Shown here piece after piece: positions 1 to 12,125 of a stretch of 64,000 bases of DNA. This DNA is from Lonicera japonica. Lineage: Eukaryota; Streptophyta; Magnoliopsida; Dipsacales; Caprifoliaceae. Under the pieces are notes generated by a model. That model searched no databases and had not been told where the DNA came from. It saw nothing but the letters and a program-made list of their open reading frames with translations. The stretch covers positions 35,370,833-35,434,832 of the forward strand of contig CM038466.1 of the NCBI GenBank assembly GCA_021464415.1. The letters are read 5' to 3'. Numbering within the stretch: position 1 is the stretch's first letter; each line of letters starts with the position of its first letter. Made by a program: the position numbers and the translations under genes.

Positions 1-1412
1 ATGGGGCATCAGCCCGTCCTTTTGCATAACAATCACGCAATAGACTATTTTTTGGGCCGCAGCTAAGCTAATTTTCAAAGTGACACTAAAGTTTTGTTTT
101 ACATACTCTCGTTGTGTGTAAGTCAGACCAGGTAGTTCAAATTGGTAAAGATTTGACCTACTTTGCTTTTTCTACATACAACCTATTCCTGCACACAACT
201 TGGGTATGCGAAATAAAGTTTCGGTGTCAAATTGAAAAATGGCTTGGCATTGTCCTAAAAGACATTGTACTGCATGATAGTTATGCAAAGAGACAGGCTA
301 AGGTTCTCCCTTTTAAGACACGTTCTAGATGTACGTGATGAAATTGTACAAGAATAGTTATCGCATCGGGTATGAGCATGAAATCACGAAATGTCCCTCA
401 TCGGTGCAAGCTTAATAGGAGTGAGGATGCCGAACACTTAGGATATTAGCCACCTTAGAAAGCCGACCACCCCATCACGATTAGGCCCTCGATACGCTGA
501 TAGGGTATGTAGTGCAAATGACATGTAATATCTTTTGCGAATGAGTGTGCAGTTAGGTATTTTTTTTTCAATTTTATTTTTGAAAAAAGATTCTAATTTG
601 TAATGAAAAATAAACGTAGATGTCAACTTCTTCGAGCACAGATATATCGTGACTAGTCTACAAAGCAAGAAAGTAAATTAAATGATACCCAAATTAAACA
701 ACCAGCAAATTGAATGAATGCGTGATAAAACTGTAGAATAATAGGGAAAACAATGAATAATTAAAGAACAAGAAAATAAATCCATCCGAACAACAATAAA
801 GTAAAGCCATCAACAAAAATGTAATATATCCATCCACCAAAGTTGCGACTTTACCGTATTTTATGCTACGATCGCAAAACTTCCATTGGGGCGTGCATTA
901 GATTGAAACTAATATATTTCTTAATATCGAGTGACCAATTAAATCAAAAATAATTGTATATTTTAAAATCCAATCCAATCCGACGTTGTTTTAAAATTCA
1001 ATCCAATCCAGTCCAATTTGACATTGGATTGGTTTGGTTTGAAACCAATGCCTTTTGTGTAAGGATTACTTAAGTTTTTCACAACATCCAAAGAAAAACC
1101 CAATCAACCTCACAAAGACAAAGACAAAATAAATATAGAGCTCCCCTCATTACTAAAATAAAATTCTAAATCAAGTGCGCACTACTTCACAAATCATATC
1201 TATATGTCATTTGTACCATGTTCATTATCGGCCTCGAGGGCCTACTCCTGACGGTGCGATCGGCTTTCGAGCGAGGTCAATGTCCTAAGCGTCTGTCATA
1301 CTGACTCTCATTACCCTTGTCCCGATGAGGGGCATTTCCTAATTTCATGCTTATGCCTGAAGTGGGGACTCTTCCTGTACATTTTAATCACGTACTTCGA
1401 GATCATGTCTCC
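1..1412. repeat. satellite-like tandem unit 1 (1.41-kb inverted dimer)
   Basis: First of a set of units that all restart with a motif near ATGGGGCATCAGCCCG (1, 1413, 2825, 5083, 6480, 7890). The unit has two diverged arms in opposite orientation: the stretch around 484-501 (GGCCCTCGATACGC) matches the reverse complement of the stretch around 1230-1248. The matching continues for roughly 200 bp there and on across the unit border, so arms alternate with centres about 706 bp apart. A CCAATCCAATCC / GGATTGGTTTGG palindromic tract lies at about 965-1045. No protein family is recognised. Short open frames inside begin with GTG and are treated as chance. Confidence 0.85.
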
Positions 1413-2824
1413 AATGGGGCATCAGCCCGTCCTTTTGCATAACAATCACGCAGTAGACTATTTTTTTGGCCGCAGCTAAGCTAATTTTAAAAGTGACACT
1501 AAAGTTTTGTTTTACATACTCTCGTTGCGTGTAAGTCAGACCAGGTAGTTCAAATTGGTAAAGATTCGACCTACTTCGCTTTTTCTACATACAACCTTTT
1601 CCTGCACACAACTTGGGTATGCGAAATAAAGTTTCGGTGTCAAATTGAAAAATGGCTTGGCATTGTCCTAAAAGACATTGTACTGCATGATAGTTATGCA
1701 AAGAGACAGGCTAAGGTTCTCCCTTTTTAGACACGTTCTAGATGTACGTGATGAAATCGTACAAGAATAGTTATCGCATCGGGCATAAGCATGAAATCAC
1801 GAAATGTCCCTCATCGGTGCAAGCTTAATAGGAGTGAGGATGCCAAACACTTAGGATATTAGCCACCTTAGAAAGCCGACCACGCCATCACGATTAGGCC
1901 CTCGATACGCTGATAGGGTATGTAGTGCAAATGACATGTAATATCTTTTGCGAAGGAGTGTGCAGTTAGGTTTTTTTTACAATTTTATTTTTGAAAAAAG
2001 ATTCTAATTTGTAATGAAAAATAAACGTAGATGTCAACTTCTTCGAGCACAGATATATCGTGACCAGTCTACAAAGCAAGAAAGTAAAGTAAATGATACC
2101 CAAATTAAACAACCAGCAAATTGAATGAATACGGGATACACCTGTAGAATAATAAGGAAACCAATGAATAATTAAAGAACAAGAAAATAAATCCATCCGA
2201 ACAACAATAAAGTAAAGCCATCATCAAAAATGTAATATATCCATCCACCAAAGTGGCGACTTTTTCGTATTTTATGCTACGGTCGCAAAACTTCCATTGG
2301 GGCGTGCATCAGATTGAAACTAATATATTTCTTACTATCGAGTGACCAATTTAATCAAAAATAATTGTATATTTTAGAATCCAATCCAATCCGACATGTT
2401 TCGAAATTCTATCCAATCCAGTCCAATTTGACATTGGATTGGTTTGGTTCGATACCAATGCCTTTTGTGTAAGGATTACCTAAGTTTTTCACAATATCCA
2501 AAGAAAAACCCAATCAACCTCACAAAGACAAAGACAAAATAAATATAAAGTTCCCCTCATTACTAAAATAAAAATCTAAATCAACTGTGCACTACTTCAC
2601 AAATCATATTTATATGTAATTTGTACCAAGTTCCTTATCGGCCTCGAGGGCCTATTCATGACGGTGCGATCGGCTTTCTAGCGCGGTCAATGTCCTAAGC
2701 TTATGTCATACTGACTCTCATTGCCCTTTGTCCCGATGAGGGGCAGTTCCTAATTTCATGCTTATGCTTGAAGTGGGGACTCTTCCTGTACATTTTAATC
2801 ACGTACTTCGAGATCATGTCTCAA
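1413..2824. repeat. satellite-like tandem unit 2
   Basis: A complete 1412-bp unit, exactly the same length as unit 1 and nearly identical to it by eye. It is the best reference copy for the array because no foreign DNA interrupts it. The same two opposing arms and the CCAATCC palindromic tract are present. Confidence 0.85.
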
Positions 2825-5082
2825 ATGGGGCTTCAACCCGTCCTTTTGCATAACAATCAAGCAGTAGACTATTTTTTAGGACGCAACTAAGTTAATTTCC
2901 AAAGTGACTAAAGTTTTGTTTTACATACTCTCGTTGTGTGTAAGTCAGACCAAGTAGTTCAAATTGGTAAATATTCGACGTACTTCGCTTTTTCTACACA
3001 AAACCTTTTCCTGCACACAACATGGGTATATGAAATAAAGTTTCGGTGTCAAATTGAAAAATGGCTTGGCATTGTCCTAAAAGACATTATACTGCATGAT
3101 AGTTATGCAAAGAGACAGGCTAAGGTTCTCCCGTTTTAGACACGTTCTAGATGTACGTGATGAAATCTTACAAGAATAGTTATCGCATCGGGCATAAACA
3201 TGAAATCATGAAATGTCCCTCATCGGTGAAAGCTTAATAGGGGTGAGGAATGCCAAACTCTTAGGATATGAGCCACCTTAGAAAGCCGACCACCCCATCA
3301 TGATTAGGCCCTCAATACGCTGATATGGGATGTAGTGCAAATGACATGTAATATCTTTTGCGAAGTAGGGAGCATTTAGGTTTTTTTTTCAATTTTTTTT
3401 GAAAAAGATTTTAATTTGCAATGAAAAATAAACGTAAATGTCAACTTCTTCGAGTACAGATATATCGTGACCAATCTACCAAGCTAGAAAGTAAAGTAAA
3501 TGATACCCAAACCAAAAAGATAGTGTACTGTATGATAGTTATGCAAAGAGACAGGCTAAGGTACTCCCTTTTTAGACACATTCTAGATGTACGTGATGAA
3601 ATCGTGCAAGAATAGTTATCACATCGGGCATAAACATGAAATCACGAGATGTTCCTCATCGATGCAAGCTCAATAGGAGTGAGGATGCCAAACACTTAGG
3701 CCTCGTTTGATTCAGGTATAAGGGTCAGTGAGATTATTAATACCAGTATTAATAGTACTGGATTATTAATCCTGGTATTAATTTAAAACCAATACTCTGT
3801 TTGATTCATGCAGTATTAATACTGGGATATCTCATGCTGATGTTAATACCATGTTTGGTTCTGTAAGTTGTATACGGGATAATAATATTGTAGTAGTAAT
3901 GGTGGCATTTTTGAAAATATATGGTTCCTTTTTTTGATCCTGTATAAACAATACCACATCCTCCCTGGTTTAAATTATACCGCAACGAGTGGTATTAAGT
4001 TAGTACCGGTATTAGGAATCCCAGCACATTTGTGCGAATCAAACAAGGTATTACAAAAAAAGTGGTATTAATAATTCCATCCCACTTTTTAATACCCAAA
4101 TCAAACAAGGCCTTAGGATATTAGCTGCCCTAAAAAGCCGACTACCACATCATGATTAGGCCCTCGATACGCTGATAAGAAGTATGTAGTGCAAATGACA
4201 TGTAATATCTTCTGCGAAGTAGTGTGCATTTAGGGGTTTTTTTTTCAATTTTAGTTTTGAAATAGATTTTAATTTGCAATGAAAAATAAACATAGATGTC
4301 AACATCTACGTGCACATATTTATCATGACCAATCAACCAAGCAAGAAAGTAAAGCACATGATACCCAAGTTAAATAACCGAAAAATTGAATGAATGAATG
4401 AATATGAGATACACCAGTAGAACAATAGGGAAACCAATGAATAATTAAAGAACAAGAAAATAAATCCATTCGGACAACAATAAAGAAAAGACGTCAACAA
4501 AAAATGTAATAAATTCATCCAACAAAGTGGCGACTTTACAATATTTTGTGCTATCGTCGCAAAACTTCAATCAGGGTGTGCATCAGATCGAAACCAATAT
4601 ATTTATTACAATCGACTGACCAATTCAATCAAAAATAATTGTATATTTTAGAATCCAATATAATCCGACTTTGTTTCAAAATCTAATCCAATCTAGTCCA
4701 ATTTGACATTGGATTGGTTTGGTTCGAAACCAATGTCTTTTGTATAAGGATTACTTAAGTTTTCACAACATCCAAAGAAAAAGTCAATCAACCTCACAAC
4801 GAAAAAGACAAAATAAATTTAAAGTTCCCCTCATCACTAAAATAAAAATCTAAATCAAATGTGCACTAGTTCATGCCATTTGTAACAAGTACCTTATCGG
4901 CCTCAAGGTCCTACTCATGACGGTGCGATCGGATTTCGAGCGCAGTTATTGTCCAAAGCGTCTATCATACTCACTCTCATTGCCCTTGTCCCGATGAGGG
5001 TCATTTTATAATTTCATGCTTATGACTTAGGTGGGGACTCTTTGTGTATAGTTTAATCACGTACTTTAAGATCATGTCTCAA
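2825..5082. repeat. satellite-like tandem unit 3, enlarged by internal duplication and a MITE
   Basis: This unit is 2258 bp, about 846 bp longer than its neighbours. Two events explain the excess. At about 3515 the sequence jumps from unit offset ~690 back to offset ~264, so about 426 bp is present twice. A 414-bp MITE plus its 3-bp duplication then sits at 3696-4112. Downstream the unit continues normally, though it is more diverged than units 1 and 2. Confidence 0.8.
3699..4112. mobile_element. Tourist-like MITE (PIF/Harbinger), 414 bp
   Basis: Terminal inverted repeats begin GGCCTCGTTTGATTCAGG on the left and GGCCTTGTTTGATTTGGG on the right (read as reverse complement). The element is flanked by TTA at 3696-3698 and 4113-4115. 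The other satellite units read ACACTTAGGATATT without interruption at this spot and so act as empty sites. A 3-bp TTA duplication and GGCC-TTGTTTG termini are typical of Tourist elements. There is no coding capacity, so it would be moved by a transposase from elsewhere. Confidence 0.92.
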
Positions 5083-6479
5083 CTAGGGCATTAGCTTGTC
5101 CTTTTGAATAAGAATCATGCAGCTAGTAGACTTTCTTTTAGGTCACAGCTAAACTAATTTTCAAAATGGCACTAAAATTTTGTTTTACATACTATCGTTG
5201 TGTGTAAGTCAGACAAGGTAGTTCGAATTGGTAAGGATTCGAACTACTTCGCTTTTTCTACACACAACCATTTCCTACACATAACATGTGTATATGAAAT
5301 AAAGTCTCGGTGTCAAATTGAAAAATGGCTTGTCATTGTCCTAAAAGACAGTGTATAGAATAATAGTTATACAAAGAGACAGACTAAGGTTCTTCTTTTT
5401 TAGACAAGTTATAGATGTACGTGATGAAATCATATAAGAATAGTTGTCGCGTCTGGCATAAACATAAAATCACAAAATGTCCCTCATCGGTGCAAGCTCA
5501 ATAAGAGTAAGGATGCCAAATACTTAGGATATTAGCGGCCCAAGAAAGCCGACCACCCCTTCACGATTAGGCCCTCGATACGCTGATAAGAAGTATGTAG
5601 TGCAAATGACAAATAATAACTTCCGCGAAGTAGTGTGCATTTATCTAATTTTTTTTTAATTTTTTTTTGAAAAATATTTTAATTTGCAATGAAAAATAAA
5701 AGTAGATGTCAACATCTGCATGAACTGATATATCGTAAGCAATCAACCATACAAGAAAGTAAAGTACATGATACCTATTAAACAACTGGCAAATTGAATG
5801 AATGAATGAATGCGTGATACACCAGTAGAACAATAGGGAAACCAATGAATAATTAAAGAACAAGATAAAAAATCCGTTCGGACAATAATAAAGTAAAGCC
5901 ACCACAAAAAAGGTAATAAATCCGTATTTTATGCTATCATCGCAAAACTTCCATTAGGGTGTACATCAGATTAAAACAAATATATTTTTTACAATCAACT
6001 GACCAATTCAATCAAAAACAATTCTATATTTTATAATCCAATCCAATCCGACTTGGTTTTAAAATCCAATCCAATCCAACCCAATTTGACATTGGATTGG
6101 TTTGGTTCGAAACCAATGTCTTTTGTGTAAGGATTACTTAAGTTTTCACAACATCCAAAGAAAAACCCAATCAACCTTGCAAAGACAAAGACAAAATAAA
6201 TATAAAGTTCCCCTCATTACTAAAATAAAAATCTAAATCAAATGAGCACTACTTCAAAAATCATATTTATATGTCAATTCTAATAAGTACCTTATCTGCC
6301 TCGAGGGCTTATCATGACGGTGCGATCGGCTTTCGAGCGCGGTCAATGTCCTAAGCGTCTGTCATACTCACTCGCATTGCCCTTGTCCCGATGACGGGCA
6401 TTTCCTAATTTCATGCTTATGCCTGAGGTAGGGACTCTCCGTGTATATTTTAATCATGTGCTTCAAGATCATGTCTCAA
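5083..6479. repeat. satellite-like tandem unit 4
   Basis: A 1397-bp unit in the same order as units 1 and 2, with many substitutions and small indels. It is visibly older or more diverged than the first two units. The inverted arms are still recognisable (for example the GCCCTCGATACGCTGA stretch near 5570 against the reverse-oriented copy near 6300). Confidence 0.8.
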
Positions 6480-7889
6480 ATGGGGCATTAGCCTATCCTT
6501 TTGCATAATAATCATGCAGTAGATTATCTTTTAGAATGCAACAAATCTACTTTTCAAAATGACACTAAAATTTTGTTTCACATACTCTTGTTGTGTGTAA
6601 GTTAGACGAGGTAGTTCAAATTAGTAAAGATTCGAACTACTTCGCTTTTTCTACACATAACCTTTTCCTAAACACAACATGAGTATGTGAAATAAAGTGT
6701 CGGTGTCAAATTGAAAAATGGCTTGGCATTGTCCTGAAAGACATTGTACTGTATGATAGTTTTGTAAAGAGACAAGCTAAGGTTCTCCCTTTTTAGACAC
6801 GTTCTAGATGTACGTGATGAAATTGTACAAGAATAGTTATCGCATCGAGCATAAATATGAAATTCCGAAATGTCCTTCATCGGCGCAAGCTCAATAGGAG
6901 TGAGGATGCAAAACACTTAGGATATTAACCACCCTAGAAAGCCGACTACCCCATCACGATTAGGCGCTCGATACACTAATAAGGTATGTAGTGCAAATGA
7001 TATATAATATATTCGTGTGCATTTAGTGTTTTTTTTTCAATTTTATTTTCGAAAAAGATTTTAATTTACAATGAAAAATAAACATAGATGTCAACATCTG
7101 CTTGCACTGATATCTCGTGACTAATCAACCAAGCAAGAAAGTAAAGTACATGATAACCAAGTTAAACAACCGGCAAATTGAATGAATGAATGAATGCGAG
7201 ATACACCAGTAGAACAATCGGGAAACTAATGAATAATTAATGAACATGAAAATAAATCCATTCGGGCAACAATAAAGTAAAGCAATCAACAAAAATGTAA
7301 TAATTTCATCCACCAAAGTGGCGACTTTACCGTATTTTATGCTATCATCACGAAACATCCATTTTGGGTGTGCATCTAATCGAAACCAATATATTTATTA
7401 CAATCGACTGATCAATTGAATCCAAAATAATAGTATATTTTATAATCCAATCAAATTCGACTTGTTTTCAAAATCCAATCCAATCCAGTCCAATTTGACA
7501 TTGGATTTGTTTGGTTCGAAACCAATGTCTTTTGTGTAAGAATTACTTAAGTTTTCATAACATCCAAAGAAAAACCCAATCAACCTCACAAAGACAAAGA
7601 CAATATATATATAAAGTTCCCCTCATTATTAAAATAAAAATCTAAATCAAATGCTCACTACTTCATAAATCATATTTATATGTCATTTGTAATAAGTACT
7701 ATATCGGCCTTGAGGGTCTTCTCATGACGGTGCAATCGGCTTTCGAGCGCAGGCAATGTCCTAAGTGTCTGTCATACTCTCTCTCGTTGTCCTTGTCTTG
7801 ATGAGGGTCATTTCCTAATTTCATGCTTATGCTTGAGGTGGGGACTTTTCGCATATATTTTAATCTCGTACTTCGAGATCATATCTCCA
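6480..7889. repeat. satellite-like tandem unit 5
   Basis: A 1410-bp unit collinear with units 1-4. It is diverged to about the same degree as unit 4. Nothing is inserted in it. Confidence 0.8.
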
Positions 7890-8777
7890 ATGGGGCATTA
7901 GCCTGTCCTTTTGCATAACAATCATGCAGTATACTATCTTTTCGAATGCTACTAAGCTACTTTTCAAAATGACACTAAAATTTAATTTTTCATACTTTTG
8001 TTGTGTGTAAGTCAGACGAGGAAGTTCGAATTTGTAAAGATTTGAACTACTTCGCTTTTTCTACACACAACCTTTTCACACATCATAGGTATGTGAAATA
8101 AAGTCTCGGTGTCAAATTGAAAAATGGATTGGCATTGTCCTAGAAGACAGTTTATTGCATGAAAGTTATGCAAAGAGACAGGCTAAGGTTCTCCCGTTTT
8201 AAACACGTTCTAGATGTATGTGATGAAATCGTACCAGAATAGTTATCGCATCAGGCATAAACATGAAATCACGAAATGTCCCTCATCGGTGAAAGCTTAA
8301 TAAGAGTGAGGAATGCCAAACCCTTAGGATATGAGCCACCTAGAAAGCCGACCACCCCATCACGATTAGGCCCTCGATACGCTAATAAGGTATGTAGTGC
8401 AAATGACATATAATATCTTCTGTGAAGTAGTGTGCATTTAGGTTTTTTTTTCTTCAATTTTATTTTTGTAAAAGATTTTAATTTGCAATGAAAAATAAAC
8501 GTAGATGTCAACATCTGCGTACACAGGTTTATCGTGACCAATCACCCAAGCAAGAAAGTAAAGTACATGATACGCAAGTTAAACAACCGGCAAATTGAAT
8601 GAATGAATGAATGAATGCAAGATACACCAGTAGAACAATAAGGAAACCAATGAATAATTAAATAACAAGAAAATAAATCCATTCGGATAACAATAAAGTG
8701 AAGCCATCAACAAAAATGTAATTAATCCATCCACCAAACAAACACAAATAAGACACGAGACTTGACATAGTCTAATC
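7890..8777. repeat. satellite-like tandem unit 6, truncated variant end
   Basis: The unit follows the common sequence to about 8740 (CCATCCACCAAA). It then leaves the path of units 1-5 and continues into a different flank (AAATAAGACACGAGACTTG...). The same flank follows the seventh, dispersed unit near 14370-14410. This shared variant end shows that units 6 and 7 derive from one copy, or that this is the natural border of the repeat. The hAT MITE at 8778 lies inside that flank. Confidence 0.75.
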
Positions 8778-9298
8778 TAGGCCCCGGCAATTTATAACAC
8801 GGCACGATAACACGGCCCGAAATAGACACGAATTTACCTGGTTTGGGTGAACTCTTAACGGGTGCGGGTCATAATCTGGTTGACCAGTCAAAACCGTTTA
8901 TTAAATGAGTCGATTTTGTGTATATTCGCGAGACCCGAGTAAAACCCGTTTATCCTGGTAAGACTATATACGAGTCATGTAAACCTGTTTTTAACCCGAA
9001 TATGTAATATATATATATATATATCAATTGTTGTGTGTGTATATTTTAGTTGTTAATTACTTAATTGAATTACTAACGGGTCACTAATTATTAATCGTAT
9101 ACGAGCTGAATTGAATAGTTTATTTTAAATGGGTTAAATGAATCGGGTCATGTCATTCATTAATTAAACAGGTCATGAATAAATTTGAATTTTTCACCCG
9201 TTTATTAAATGGGTCGTGTACGGGCGGAGGCACTTTTCGCTCGACACAATTTCAACCCAACACGAAACCGAACCATACACGACCCATTGCCAGGCCTA
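8778..9298. mobile_element. non-autonomous hAT element (MITE), 521 bp
   Basis: The ends are TAGGCCCCGGCAAT on the left and TAGGCCTGGCAATGG on the right (reverse complement), typical of short plant hAT elements. An exact 8-bp duplication, GTCTAATC, lies at 8770-8777 and 9299-9306. The homologous flank at about 14400 has one uninterrupted ATAGTCTAATCC, an empty site. The interior holds repeated GGGTCATG/CGGGTC-like motifs and a short TA run near 9007-9024. There is no open frame. Confidence 0.9.
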
Positions 9299-9306
9299 GT
9301 CTAATC

Positions 9307-9502
9307 CACTTGTTGACCACTGGTCTCTAGCAAAATTTGCCACTGGATGCTCCCCAACCCTCGGAGATGTCTACCATGGCATGTGGCTTATTGGCTAATG
9401 CCACCACCTGGTTCGTCCAGTTCCTGGTGTTTGGTGATATCATAAAATAAGATAGAGCATGCATTGCCATCTCTTTCAACTCATGCCTAACTCGAATGTG
9501 AG

Positions 9503-9542
<40 letters not shown>

Positions 9543-10257
9543 ATTAAGGTTAATTTTAAGCAACTTAAAATGTAGTTAGTTATAATCTCTTCATGATAAT
9601 AGATCCATCATTTTAGGTATTTTTTTTGTTAATTTTATATAAGCTTTCCTATCATTTTCTTCAAATGAGTTGGTCATTTAATTTAAATTTCTTTATTTAA
9701 TTTGTTTTGACGAGAATTAGTGAAATCATAATTTTTAATACAAAATTTCCAAAAGTTAGGTTTGGCTACTACCAGAGCTCTAGTGACCCGCGACCACTAT
9801 GAAAAAAAATCCATTTTTAGCTTATCAACTGGAACCTGCGCCCCAAAGAGCATTAGGGGCTAAAATGTTATTTTTCAAAGTGTATGAGGTGAATTTGCAT
9901 TTTTTATAAACTTGAGGGTGAAATTGGAATTTTAGCAAATTACATATATTATTCACCAAATCAGACATATAACTTGAATAATTATATAATTAGAACTTTT
10001 GGAGGGGTTGCAATGCAAACTTGAAAAATTTTAGGGGCTAAATTAGGGCAAAAATTCCATTCTTACAAATTAAGCCAAGCTTTCACACATATTTATGTAT
10101 CTTGTTTGGATAATTTCCAAAAGGCCATAATCCATGATTATGGTTACATTTAGAAGAAATAAAAAGTCACGTGATTCACGTTAGCAACTATTTTATGTGC
10201 AAGTATCCACCTTTCAACAAGACACAAGAAATGAGACTTGCAAACGGCGAATGGGTG
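9307..10257. other. AT-rich spacer without recognised gene
   Basis: The first ~130 bp continue the flank shared with 14.4 kb (GCTCCCCAACCC...GATGTCTACCA). The rest is AT-rich and holds a TC microsatellite at 9509-9539. No open frame with recognisable homology and no clear element termini were seen. Confidence 0.5.
9509..9539. repeat. TC microsatellite
   Basis: About 15 uninterrupted TC dinucleotides. Simple-sequence repeat with no further inference. Confidence 0.95.
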
Positions 10258-10665
10258 GCATAATTCCTAATTTCATGCTTATCCCTGACGTGGGGACTCT
10301 TCGTGTATGATTTCATCACTTACTTCAAGATCATGTCTTAAATGGGAAATTAGCCTATCCATTTGCATAACAATCATGCAATAGACTATCTTTTAGGACA
10401 CCGCTAAGCTGCTTTTCAAAATGACATTAAAATTTTGTTTTACATACTCTCATTGTGTGTAAGTTAGACGATTTAATTAGAATTGGTAAAGATTCGAACT
10501 ACTTCGCTTTTCCTACAAACAACATTTTCCTACACACAACAGGGGTATGTAAAATAAAGTCTCGGTGTCAAATTAAAAACTGGCTTGGCATTGTCCTAAA
10601 AGATAGTGTACTGCATGATAGTTATGCAAAGAAACTTGTTAAGGTTCTCTCATTTTAGACACGAT
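10258..10665. repeat. satellite-like unit 7, left part
   Basis: A further copy of the 1.4-kb unit, separated from the main array by about 0.95 kb. It begins slightly before the conventional unit start (TAATTTCATGCTTAT) and runs to CATTTTAGACACGAT, where a retrotransposon interrupts it. The unit resumes at 13843 with CTAGATGTGTGTGATG. Confidence 0.8.
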
Positions 10666-12101
10666 CCCCCCGACTTATCTCTTGCTAGTCCCTTAGCAAG
10701 CAAAATAAAAATAGCTATGTATAATATTCAAAAATGCATTTAGCACTTGCATTAAGCCTTTTGAACTCCTAAGTTCCCCTAGAAGACGAGTTGTGTCTCG
10801 TGAAGGTTTACAGTGATGATACCTACAAACATCAAAAGTTTGATCATGGTGAATGACGAGAATGATGATTGTAATAGTTCAATTTGCAAAGCCTATGACA
10901 TTACTATCACTATTTCTAGACTTGTGGGTTTTTTGAATGACTATCTAAATTGCTTATCTCCTTTAGAAACTTAACCCATACTTTCCTTTAATCGCATGCT
11001 AAGCCTTATATTAGCATAATTCTCATTTAAACACAAAAAGTATTGATCATTAGAGATGGAAGAGGAATTTCCTTCAAAAACGAAAGTTTCAAAATTTTGT
11101 CCATTTCTAAGCACTTTTCTTATATTTTCTTGGAATTTTCGCTAAATTAGTTCAAGGCGGTTTTCATCTCTATGGGGGGCAGCAGACTCACTATATAAAA
11201 TTTGACATTTTATGCTTATTTATTAAGCTTGAAGGAAACTATTCACCCTTTCCCATATGGTAACCTTTACCTATCTATAATATTAGACAAAGAGACTTAT
11301 GATTTAGTCAAGTGAAGTTTTAAGTCAATATTAGGATTAAAAGTCATCCAAGTTTTTCAAAGTGCCATGCATTTGTCCTCTCTATTGGAGGATCTTTTCG
11401 AAAAAACTTTCATCATTTTTTGACAAGAATTCCCTCTTCACAAAATAAAAATTACTCCAAGTGTTACAAAAGAATTTCTCTACTTGAAGCATTTACACAT
11501 TTTAAGGAACGTTTCTAAGGTCATGAATCTAATTGAAGTAAAGCAATGTAGATTATCACTCAAAATTCCATCTAGATCATGGAATTCATGCCAATAGCTA
11601 ATGAACCAATCATCATCATCATTTTTTTTTCATCATTTTTCAAACTTTCAAAAAAAAAAATTAAATTTTTATTTAAGCTCTAAATACATGAAAAATTCAG
11701 AAATTGAAAAGCCATTAAAGTTTAAGTACATTACCCCCCAACTTGAAGAACACATTGTCCTTAACGTGAAGAGAACGAGAAATCGATAGTCTTACATTTG
11801 GCTTTTCGATTTTCATGAGGCAAAAGAGAGCTATTTTCAAATCAAAATTACTATATGTACACACTAACAAAAAAAAAGGGGTTAGAATTAGATAAAACAT
11901 AACATGCATGCATTACAACCACATTTCAATCCTTATATCATGTTTATCAAACCAAACCCAAAAAAAAGAAGGAAAGAAAATAAAGCAATTTTTGTTCTCT
12001 TTTTTTTTTTCATTTTTTTTCATTTTTAAATTTTTATTTATTTATTTATTTATTTATTTTTAATATTTTTTTATAAAACCCGTAATCCATCTTTCGCCGT
12101 A

Positions 12102-12119
12102 TTCCCGACAACGGCGCTA
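12102..12119 (-). other. primer-binding site, tRNA-Asp type
   Basis: The minus strand reads TAGCGCCGTTGTCGGGAA, close to the TGGCGCCGTTGCCGGGGA site used by Athila/Tat elements. It lies 6 bp inside the LTR border. The mismatches suggest decay. Confidence 0.7.
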
Positions 12120-12125
12120 AAAACT

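Noticed and set aside
114..338. A 67-74-codon open frame recurring in satellite units 1, 3 and 7 (also 2936-3139 and 10455-10658).
   Set aside because: It starts with GTG, is interrupted in other units, and its conservation is explained by the repeat itself. No protein family is recognised.
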